64,000 bases of DNA, from assembly GCA_023386955.1 (NCBI GenBank), contig JAEWIS010000018.1:1-64000 (forward strand). The letters run 5' to 3'. The DNA comes from Bacillota bacterium. GTDB taxonomy: Bacteria > Bacillota > Bacilli > Paenibacillales > NBRC-103111. A program made the position numbers and the translations under genes. Positions within the stretch are counted from its first letter, which is position 1. Every line of letters starts with the position of its first letter. Shown piece by piece: positions 37,801 to 46,600 of the stretch. The notes beneath the pieces are model-generated. The model was not told the DNA's origin, made no database searches, and was given only the letters and a program-made list of their open reading frames with translations.

Positions 37801-38148
37801 CTATACGCATCATCCGATAATACCGTCACAGGTGCCGTTTATAGCCAGCAGAACGGATCACAACCCAACAGCAGTGTCAACCCCTTGCATATCCCGTCTT
37901 CCGCTCCTCATCTGCTGGTCCAATTTAATCAGGAGCTGTCCCCTGATCAGGAGGGGCTCCAGGTTTATGTGAATGACAGTCTACTTCCCCGCGGTTCTGT
38001 CCAGGTGCTGCCGGATCGGATATTGGCGCTGAATTTGTCACAGGTCTCCTCAGGCCGGGAGGCTGTTATCAAAATCACCCATCTCAAAATAACCGGCGGG
38101 CAACTCAAGGCCAATCCAGTGACTGTATACATTTATAAGGAAAGCTAA
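34867..38148 (+). CDS. S-layer-homology surface protein with carboxypeptidase-regulatory-like and YfaP/DUF2135-like domains
   Basis: Secreted 1093-residue protein. A signal peptide (about 1-37, ending IAAAED) is followed by three SLH domains (about 52-95, 112-158, 172-225), which bind pyruvylated cell-wall polymer. A long central region of beta-rich repeats (about 270-630) follows. Residues about 636-712 resemble a carboxypeptidase-regulatory-like Ig fold (ISGRISNKSGLPVGGIRI, DQNGHYSIRL). About 725-850 (LSWGLQPRDLDAHLLGP, VRKPANGHYVFYAHQY) resembles the DUF2135/YfaP family. AGGAGG precedes the ATG. It is the only plus-strand gene of the island and diverges from spoVT. Function beyond wall attachment is unknown. 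Confidence 0.88.
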   Translation: MQHQNPTPPLSSLKRLTVKATLAAALLSSAFTGIAAAEDNPIPAPAAGSTAPYFTDISGSYAQKEILALAQAGILSGYEEGHFSPERPITRAELAKVLVLATGRSESSSPTGFADVPADSWYRRYVAALVEAGITEGSSASGFSPDAYVTREELVVFFTRAMGLDSQAAVFPADAGFTDFPQVADWAKPSVALAYKIGFVNGLDNEGGALKFAPREKAERQALALLAYSCWTRQTEFTAKAEDLLGLTPAPSSLPAPAPTGKPPSLSSPGQLFRVIKAAAYDRTTVLVTLDKAIENEADVRAFSFPGGLDVKRTAVKAGTPTVVLTTGQQTPGEHYRLYYDEGNTFTDITGSADYLTGIDGDRTGIFKLSQADAVYGPLAGTAVIQGDLYIDAPRVKLRNVKVTGKLVITEQTGSEPVYLENVQVEGETLVLGSGKGGIHLTGTLLHSLTVNNLREVTDIVAGQGTRVLQTTLASSAVVNQLRTREPVPVFEQVVIPPEAPAQSYVSLQGRFNTVDVHSPVFLQAPEGSIGKLNLPASSKPVVQTDMNLPILEKAVMSNGKVELQFSRKPGTLSISDFDIEATVGEKPVSLDGWTYEAQSGTLLFPALAVDSTELLKVSIRAKNGVFAGHLHTVLSGISGRISNKSGLPVGGIRIVFRPKTADAKSGGPSWETVTDQNGHYSIRLSPDAYTGEIIGEGFLRTQLEGVAASAAWTPNVDALAIETLKDNEFRMVLSWGLQPRDLDAHLLGPDRTGRGNDLHSWYKDEFRRNGSPSNVELDRDDPNSPGMETITVRKPANGHYVFYAHQYSGVPLSPDGSLATVRVYQGSNPEPLHTYSMPLAPGGKEYWVVFQMTVKNEDISFTARNEFTDSDPWNNVGKLGNNTEIRSRVYPINNGIRWIEKIPQGTTVEAFKQTLSTIDPAAHLEVYEQDRTTVRTGIVQKFDIVVITGANGLARRELEVRTEDTPPAAGPEVTIAALYASSDNTVTGAVYSQQNGSQPNSSVNPLHIPSSAPHLLVQFNQELSPDQEGLQVYVNDSLLPRGSVQVLPDRILALNLSQVSSGREAVIKITHLKITGGQLKANPVTVYIYKES

Positions 38149-38168
38149 TATCCGCTGATCACCAGCAT

Positions 38169-38198
38169 AAAAAGGAGGGGGCTGAATGCCTCCTCCTT
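38169..38198 (-). terminator. terminator between the convergent SLH genes
   Basis: Minus strand: AAGGAGGAGGC / GCCCCCTCCTT stem (one mismatch) with ATTCA loop and a following TTTTT run; ends the minus-strand SLH gene. On the plus strand the hairpin exists but no T-run follows. Confidence 0.8.
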
Positions 38199-38238
38199 CG
38201 TGCTGCTCCATTCTGTTCAGACCCCGTATCCTCGTTGC

Positions 38239-40479
38239 CTACCTTTTCAAGGAAGCCAGCATAACGGCGAACTCCCCGCGGGTCAGCGGCTTGGAGCCAC
38301 CTTCCGCTTTTTGGTACGTTTGTCCGCTTAGGGCGCTGTAGCGCTCCATGATCAGATTCATTTGGTCCGCTGTTATGATGCTGTTGGGCGAGAATTGACC
38401 ATTGCCAATTCCCTCTACCAATCCTGCCTCCGCTGCCCAACCGACATAACCGCTGTACCAGCTGCTTTGCTCCACATCGCTGAACAGGGCGGTTTCTTCG
38501 GGTTTCACATCCAGCAGCCGTCCGAACACGGTAACGGCCGCGGCGCGGGATAATCCTTCATTAGGAGAAAAAGCATTCTCCGCTGTTCCTACCATCACGC
38601 CTTTTTCATACAGGGACTTGATAGCCTCATAAGCCCCATCTCCAAGCTTCACATCGGCAAATGGCAGCCCGCCAATGGTAAACTGCAGACTGGTGGCACC
38701 GGTGTAGGCGGCGTTGCCTGAAACCACCGCAACGGTTAGGCGGTATGTGCCGTCGTCTTTAGGCAAAATTGCAGAGATGGCCTCTATACCTTCAGACAGC
38801 AGAGCTGTTTCAGAATAATTTTCCGATGGGACATCCGTTACGGTAACTTGAACATCCATATCCGGAACGGCTGTGCTGGCTGTAATGCTGTCCAAGACAA
38901 TTGTGCCGACTGAGGCTGCGTTAGCAATGCCTCTGCCTGCATTGATGGAGAAGGTTACCTTCTGCTTGCCGGAGGCATCCGTGGAGGCCGTAATCGCCGA
39001 GAAGCTGTGGACGGTATCAGTCAGGATAAATGAAGTGGAAGCCTCCCCGGCGGTTTCAGCCTGTCCGTCCGGGAAGCCGTTCATACCCGGAGGTGTCATG
39101 CCATCCGGCATTGCTGGTTTTTCTCCTGCGGGAGGCTCAGGAGGAGTTCCGTTACCATTTCCAACGGGAGGTGTGCCTTGGCCCTGCCCCGGAGGAGTTC
39201 CTTGCGGACGCCCGCCGCCTCCGGGAGGTCCTCCCATCATACCGAAGGAATTACCACTGTACTGCTGCCGGATACCATCCACATACACTTGGTATTCTTG
39301 ATTAAGGGCCAAGTCAGCTGAGGTGAAGGTTATACTTTGGAACGCCTTCTCGGCAGTGTGGTTAAGCAGCTTATTGCCAGACGCATCAGTGATCTCAATG
39401 ACGCTTCCTGCAGCTTGTGTGGAGGCGAACATCAGCTCCATGAAAGGCTGCTTGGAGTCGCCACTTGTTGCATCATTGCGTGTACCCAACGCGACAACCG
39501 TACCACCGTTCAGCAAAATATCCTTATCCGCATCGATTCCGCCATCCGGGCTTCGTTCATTGGACATGGTCACAATGCTCCCGCCGTTAACGGTCAGATA
39601 GCCGTTGGAGTCAATGCCGTCGCCCTCTGCACCCAAACCGGCATTCACATGCAGGTAACCGCCGTTGATGGTTGTCACCGAGATGCCGTCTTCGTTGGTA
39701 TTAATACCGTCATCCTGGGACTCAATGTAGATGCTGCCTCCGTTAAGAGTGAGATGCAGTTCGGAATCCAGCCCTTCATTTTCTGCAAGAATCGTCAGCT
39801 TTCCGGTTCCCGCCGATTCCCCGCTGATGTTCATGGACATCTTGGAATAGAATGCCCCATCGTATTTATGCAGCTTTTTGGTGGTGCCTTCCTTGTAGAT
39901 TCTGGCCACGTAGGAGCCGCTCACATGGTTGTCGGAGCCATCGGCGATCACCACCTGCGCACCTGCCGACGACAGATCGGTTACGCCCTTTGTATCCTCA
40001 CTGGAGCTGTACGGCTCGTACACATTATAGAAAATCACAGCCGGCGCCACCGTGGAGGTAATATTGACGCCATCCAAAATCAGCTTTACCACCGCCGAAG
40101 GATCCTCTGCGGCATCCTTGCCGAGATCAACAGCCAGTTGGCCAGCCGACAATGTGCCCGAAACGCGGTATGTCCCCGGCTCCGTAATGGTCACGACCGT
40201 GTGCGCTTCAGCCTCACTGGCCGCATGCTCGTCCTCGGCGGTTCCTTCCCCGTAAGCGGAGCCTTGTCCGGCTTTGTAGTACACGATATCCGCCCCCGTA
40301 TAAACCGCAGAGGAGGAATCCGAGGAGGCCGTTTGACCATCCACTTGAATGCCGCTATCAGATAGTGTAATCAAGGTTTCTGTAGGACTAGCTGCCCCGG
40401 CCACCGGGGAAAACAGGACAGAGGATAAGGTCAGCATCCCCGCGAGCAGGAACGATGTAGAACGCAAACGCATTCGCAT
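38239..40479 (-). CDS. SLH-anchored beta-helix carbohydrate-binding protein (Cthe_2159-like)
   Basis: Secreted protein of about 746 residues. After a signal peptide (FLLAGMLTLSSVLFSPVAGAAS) comes a region (about 40-410) rich in repeated turns such as LTLNGGSIYIESQDDGINTNEDG, GIDSNGYLTVNGGSI and GGIDADKDILLNGGT. These resemble the Cthe_2159 family of pectin-like polysaccharide-binding beta-helices. A Pro/Gly linker (about 415-470), a beta domain, and C-terminal SLH domains follow (about 606-658 and 665-722), with a truncated third at the end. Start is uncertain: the ATG at 40494 abuts its AAAGG site, so I use 40479. Likely binds polysaccharide at the surface. Confidence 0.82.
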   Translation of the reverse strand: MRMRLRSTSFLLAGMLTLSSVLFSPVAGAASPTETLITLSDSGIQVDGQTASSDSSSAVYTGADIVYYKAGQGSAYGEGTAEDEHAASEAEAHTVVTITEPGTYRVSGTLSAGQLAVDLGKDAAEDPSAVVKLILDGVNITSTVAPAVIFYNVYEPYSSSEDTKGVTDLSSAGAQVVIADGSDNHVSGSYVARIYKEGTTKKLHKYDGAFYSKMSMNISGESAGTGKLTILAENEGLDSELHLTLNGGSIYIESQDDGINTNEDGISVTTINGGYLHVNAGLGAEGDGIDSNGYLTVNGGSIVTMSNERSPDGGIDADKDILLNGGTVVALGTRNDATSGDSKQPFMELMFASTQAAGSVIEITDASGNKLLNHTAEKAFQSITFTSADLALNQEYQVYVDGIRQQYSGNSFGMMGGPPGGGGRPQGTPPGQGQGTPPVGNGNGTPPEPPAGEKPAMPDGMTPPGMNGFPDGQAETAGEASTSFILTDTVHSFSAITASTDASGKQKVTFSINAGRGIANAASVGTIVLDSITASTAVPDMDVQVTVTDVPSENYSETALLSEGIEAISAILPKDDGTYRLTVAVVSGNAAYTGATSLQFTIGGLPFADVKLGDGAYEAIKSLYEKGVMVGTAENAFSPNEGLSRAAAVTVFGRLLDVKPEETALFSDVEQSSWYSGYVGWAAEAGLVEGIGNGQFSPNSIITADQMNLIMERYSALSGQTYQKAEGGSKPLTRGEFAVMLASLKR

Positions 40480-40525
40480 AAAGAGCTTGCACATCCTTTC
40501 TGGTGTGATTGGGATATAAGCTCAG

Positions 40526-40577
40526 TTTATAGGCGCTTCCTGAATCCCCCCTGAATAAAAGCCAAACATTCCCTGAA
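40526..40577 (-). promoter_or_regulatory. promoter with helically phased TTCAGG direct repeats
   Basis: Minus strand: -10 TATAAA (40526-40531) and three copies of TTCAGG at 40539-40544, 40550-40555 and 40572-40577. Their spacings are 11 and 22 bp, so all lie on one DNA face, and the middle copy occupies the -35 position. This suggests a tandem-binding regulator, for example an OmpR/PhoB-type response regulator; the regulator is unknown. Confidence 0.5.
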
Positions 40578-40593
40578 AGCAAAACCGGATGCC

Positions 40594-40644
40594 AAAAAAA
40601 CCAAGGAATCCAGTGGAAACAACCCACTAGTTCCTTGGTTTTTA
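40594..40644 (-). terminator. terminator of the giant GH115 gene
   Basis: Minus strand: AAACCAAGGAA / TTCCTTGGTTT outer stem with inner GTGG/CCAC, followed by TTTT. It lies 20 nt after the stop codon. A T-run also follows on the plus strand. Confidence 0.88.
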
Positions 40645-40664
40645 CTTTTTGCGGATCTATCCTT

Positions 40665-43600
40665 TTAGTTACCGTTCCAAACCACAAACCGCATCAGCAT
40701 GGCGGATACCTCCGCCCGGGTAGCAACGCCGTTCGGCTCGAGGCGGTTCTCTTGTATGCCGTTAAGAATGCCCGCATGTACCGCCCAGTCCATGGCTTCC
40801 GTGGCCCATGGGGAGATGTCGCCGCTGTCCACAAAACTCTTGCCTGCTCCGGCGGCGGTTGGCTGCCCGGCATACCGGTGCAGGAGGGTGATCAGCTGCT
40901 CACGGGTAATGGCTGCTTCAGGCGCGCTGCCGTCGCTAATGCCGGATGCGGCCGCCCAATCCTGCGCCTTGCTGTACCAATATTCTCCGCCTTCGGTCTC
41001 CACCCCCTCCAGCCGTGCCAGCACGGTGAAGAGCATAGCCCTGCTTAAGGATACCTCCGGGGAGAACATTCCTTTGTCCGTTCCGGAGAAAAGCCCGCGG
41101 CTGGCGGTAAAGGCTACGGCTTCGGCCGCCCAATGACCGCCGGGCACATCCGTGAAGGCAACCGGATTATCCATGATCTGCACAGTCATATCACCCTTAG
41201 CAATGAAGCTGATCCCATTGCCCACGGGGAGAGTGGTTCCCAGTACCGACCGGGTTCCGTTCTCCCTGACCCTAACCGCTACCGTGGAAACGGAGGTTTT
41301 GGGAACGGGGATGGTGATCCGTGCTTGTGTCACACCTTGGGGCAGACGGACGCTGGCCGTGATCTCCCCTACAGAGGTGGTGGCGGTCTCCACCTGAACT
41401 CCCCGGGTGTCCGAAACCACCGAGCGGCTGCTTCCATCCGGTTTGGTTACTGTCTCCTGTTTGCTGCCGTTCTGTCTGGTGATGAGCTCGGTAACAGTAC
41501 CATTGCGTTCCTTCGTGAAAACTCTGCGGTCGCCGTTCGGCCAATGGGTGGTTTCTGTCACTGCTCCGGTAGCCGGATCAGTGGCGGTGGCAGTGGTGCT
41601 GCCATCTTTATTTTTGACAGCGGCGGGCAAAACCGGCCCAGGCCCTGTGGAGCCCGGAGACTCCTCCTCCGTGCTGCCCGGATCAATTCCGCCGGAGGCA
41701 TATTCCCCTACGGTCACATCGCAGAACGCTGTATAGCCCCCGTCTGCTGTGGTCACCGTAATCCTGGCTGTGCCCAACCCGCGGACATGGACCAGACCGT
41801 TACTGTCAACTGTCGCTGCCGCCGGGTTTGAAGAGGTCCATAAAAAAGTCTTATCCGCGGCGTGGGCAGGTGTCACATTTGCGATGAGCTGGAGAGTAGG
41901 GCTTCCATAGTTGGTATACAGCTGTGCGCTGGTGTGATTCAGACTCACACCTTCAACAGAGACTGGCGGGTTCCCCGGGTTTTGCGGACCGCCGTACACA
42001 CTTACGGTTACGGTTGCGGTATCCGAATAACCGCCATCCACCGTTGTCACGGTGATATAGGCCGTCCCCGCGGAATGGGCGGTAACAAAGCCGCCGTAGA
42101 CGGAGGCAACAACGGAATCCGAGGTGCTCCAGGTGACCTCCTTGTTAACTGCGTCAGCGGGCTTTACCTGTGCATGAAGCTGAACAGCAGGGTTTCCATA
42201 GTTGGTATACAGCCGGATATCGGTATTGCCCAGGCTTACCCCGCTGACACGGCCTGACGGCACAAAAGGCAGGATGCTCGTTTCCACATGAGGGCTGGCT
42301 TGATGGGTTTGGGTTTCCTGGTACCGGACCCAATAGACTCCCGGCGCCAATCCGGAAATGGCCGTGCCCTCTACGCCGGACCAGGTGTGTCCTTGGTCTG
42401 AAGACCATTCCATAGCGGCGTTTATCCCTTGAATGCGCCCGTCGTTGGCGCCCGCTGCTGTTTCATCAGTCTTTACAAGTCCTTCCGGTGCAGCCTGTTC
42501 GGCTTTTTTCGGTCCGCCGGTGACCATCACCTTGATATTATCGAAGTCCACCTGTCCGTTGGAGAAGTTGTCGATGCCAAATACATGCCCGGCTAGCGTT
42601 GTGCTACCTGGTGTGCGGAAGGCAAAGTTCTCCGCAATGGCCGCATCATCCATATACACGCTGTACGCCTGCGCAGTCATATCCGCTATAATTTTGAAAT
42701 GATGCCAGGTATCATAACGGAAGGGCTGCACATTCTTCCTGGCGGATGCGTCGGCAACCTTCACCCACGGGTCGTTGCCTGCATTCTCGAAGGCCACAGT
42801 CATGGCGTAAGCGCCGTTCTGGTTTTTAGGCAGGAAGGCGTTGGCGTATTGCAGTCCCGCCTTGAAACGGGCGGAATATTCAATCACAACCCTCTCCTCC
42901 CCGGCTGCAGTCACCTGACCTATGTAGGGAAGAAACATATTGGCGAAGCCCTTGCCAGTGCCGGTGGTCAGCCGCAGGAAGGAATTCCCGTCCTCCTCCA
43001 CAACCTGCGCCACACCGCCATTCTGGACCTTGGTGGCTTCGATCCCGAAGGGCTGCTTGCCTGTTGTATCCGCTTCGAAATCCCGGTACGCATGATACGT
43101 CAGGCCATCCTGTGTCAGGTTCAGCGAACCCGATAAAGCCGCCTCCGCTCCGGACAGAGCATCCCGTGCCTCTCTAAACTGCTCCTCTGTCAGATTCCCG
43201 TTGGCCGCCAGCTCCTCCGCATGGTCCAGTGCTGCCAGGAGGGCATGATAGGCGGCCTGGCTATAGGTGCCCGGCCCTTCGCCTAAAGGAATGGAGAGCT
43301 CTACAGTTCTGCTGCGTGTCTCCTTCACCAATTCGTCCAGTCCCCATCCGGCGGTGACTTCAACGGCGGCTGTGGCATTCACCTCCAGCCCCTTCAGCTT
43401 GCCGGGCACCTGGACGATGCCGGGGGTGTTGAACACTAGACCGTCCAGCATCCAGACGACCTCCGCAAGCCCGGTGCTGCCATCCGCATACACCACCGGA
43501 GCAAAAAGCGGCAGCTTGGGCGTCTGTCCGGAGAGCGACTTCACCGCTACAGGGGACATTTGGACCACCGGTGATGCCTCCGGCGCCGGAGATCCCTTGA

Positions 43601-46600
43601 TGCCGGCATACACAGCCTCCGCAATCCAGGTATACCCAGCGGCATTGCCGTGCACATAATCCGGGAATTGGGCCAAGGTGGCGTTTTGCGTTGCCTGGTG
43701 GACATCGATAAAGCCGGCGTCCGCAATGAGAGCAATCTGCTTCTGCAGCGGAACAATCTCGTTGTGGAGCACATCAGCCTGAATGCCATACCGGTTAGAG
43801 CCCGCAACGACGGTTGGAGATGTGGCAAGATACACGGCAGGATGGGAGTCCAGATCACGGTAGCTTTGGATAAGCTTCAGTCCGTGATCCACATACTCCG
43901 CTTTGTACGTTTCCCAGTTCAGCTCCTTGGAGTCATTGGTCCCCAGCATGATGACTACCACATCGGGCTGGAAGGCCTGGCTCTCCGCAAATTTCTGCTG
44001 ATGCACATACCCCTTTTGGGCACCGCCGGTGTCGGTTCCGTTCTCCAGCATGGTAGCACCGCTTACCCCGAAATTCTCCACCTGGTAGTTGGCACCCAGC
44101 AGGGCTTGCAGTTGGGCAGGATACTTATCCTCCGGCTGGATAGGGCCGGCCGAATCCGAGCCGAAGGTAATGCTGTCCCCCACGGCAGCCACCTTAATCT
44201 TGGGTATATCCGGCTTGGTCGGGTCTATGATACTGACCTTGAAGTCGTCGAAATCAATGGAGCCCTTCGCCATATTATCAATACCGAACCGCTGGCCGGT
44301 GAGCTTGGTGCCGCCTGTGTGGCGGAAGCTGAAGTCGGTGGCTACCGGAACAGGGTCGTTGTCCATATAGACCGTATAGGTCTTTTTGGCCCAATCCCCC
44401 ACCAGCTTAAAGGTGTGCCATTGGTTGTAATTAAAGGATTTCACGCTGACCTTATCCGCATTGGACGTGCCTTTATGCACCTTAATCTGATGGGCCCCAT
44501 TGGCATTCTCAAAGGCCGTAACCATAGAAAAATTGTTGGTTCCGCTGTCGTTTCGCACCATGGCGCCGTTGGCATATTGGAAGCTTCCGTTGAACCGGGC
44601 CCGGTATTCAATAACGATACGCTCATTGGCTGCCGCCTTTACCTCTCCCGTATACGGGAGGAACAGATCGGCCTTGCCGGCAGTAGACGTTGTGGTCAGA
44701 CGCAGGAAGGAATTTCCGTCCTCCTCCTGCACACTGGCCGCAGCACCATTGGTCATCCCCTCGATATTGAAGCCATAAGGGAATTTGCCCGTTTCATCTC
44801 CGGAAAAATCCCGGTACGCCTGATAGGTTTTACCCTGCCGCGTCAGAACCAGCGCATTAGGCAATGCAGCTTCAGCCGCTGCAATGGCATTCAGGGCTTC
44901 GTTGGCCTGCTGCTCGGTCGCCGTCCCGCTGTGGGCCAGGGTTTCCGCCGCATGAAGCGCATCCACCAAGGCGTTATATGCAGCCTGACGGTATTGGCCC
45001 AGCGCATCGCCCAGCGGGTAAGAGATGCCCGACATGGCGGCACGTTTGCCGTTCACCACCGCCAGGAGCTGCTGCCCGACCGTGCTCTCCGTCCGGAGGG
45101 AGGGATTCCATAAGGCATCTGTTGGGGTTTCGCCGCTTTTTGTCAGGTAGATGCGGTCCACATACAGGCCGTCCTCCCGCATCCACAGGCTGAATGCATG
45201 CTCTTCCGCTGTTGTAACATTTACCTTGCCTACGTTTTTCCAATGCCACTTCTCATCCAGACTATTGCTGAAAAACACATCCGTAGAAAAATTGCCGAGG
45301 CTTCCGTCCAACCCGCCGCGGATGGAGTCGGAGGCGTTGTCCACATACCGCCAGCGCAGCCAGACGTTATATGTGCCCGTGCTGTTGAAATTTATTTTGT
45401 ACGTCAATTCCGGGCTGTACACCGGGAACTCGGCATTCTCCGACCACTGTGCGCCCAGGTCGGGAAGCCGCATGGCCATGCCGGTGTCGGATTGGGTAAG
45501 ACGCCAGCCGTTAGGGATTTTTCCCGGAACCTGCGCGGCCTTATCCCGTTTGGAGACCGTATAGGCCTTCATGTCGGCCGTGATCTCGCTCTCCGATTCC
45601 AGCGTATGCTCCATGGCGTATTCGGCTTCCAGGCTCACCTTGCCGTCCGCCTCTACAAAAGCGCCCCCTCCCCACTCGGCGGGAATGTTCTTCGGCTCTG
45701 CCGGTACTGGGATCCGGGGCAGGAGGGCGGTGCCGGGGTGAAAATCTCTATTAAATTCAGAATGATAGCTCTCATCCGGACCAAGCTCGCTTGGAATCAC
45801 ACCCTCCGGACCGGTGTAGAGCACCAGCTTATCAATCATGATAAAGCTGTCTACCATCCACAGCTTAACCGTATGTTTGCCGGCGGAAAGAGCAGGCAGC
45901 GTCACCACATGCTTCTCAATCATATGGAACAGGTTGCTCACCCAAATGGTGCCCTGGCCTTCATCGGCCGCAGCGGATTCCACAATAATCGGGGCAGTGT
46001 TATCCACAGAAACCGCAAAACGTACCTTTCCCTTGGCGTTCAGTGTGGGAATCCGGTAGATCTCCAAGGGAAACTGGCCGGAGGAGGATAGGTTGATATC
46101 ATATTCCATACTGGGGGCAGAGGCGGTGACCGCGTTTTCCTCTAAAGCATCCAAATCAGGTGAATACGCACGGACTACATCCCCGCCGAAGGCGCGCCCT
46201 GCGTCACGGATGATTTGCCAGGTCTTATCGCCCTTGGTATACAAACGGCTGTAATGCTCGGCCTCCATAGATACATAACCGTCCGCCTCAGCATACCCGC
46301 TGATTGCAGATAAGGGAGCTGCCGGATTATCAACCGTTACCTGAATGGTCTTCTTGAAATTGGTCCTCGTGTCGGTAATGGTAACCGTAGCGGTTGCGCC
46401 CTTATGGGCTTCCATATTGGGTACCGTTACGAATAGACGGGTCTCATCAATGACGGTTCCGTCAGCGGCGGAGAGCTGAACCCAAGGCTGATCGGCGGTG
46501 GCCGTCCAATGAACGCTGCCTGCTCCCTTATTGAACAGATCGATGAATTTCCCAACCTGATGATATGGGGAGAAAATAAGCCTGGACTGCTCCCGGGGCA

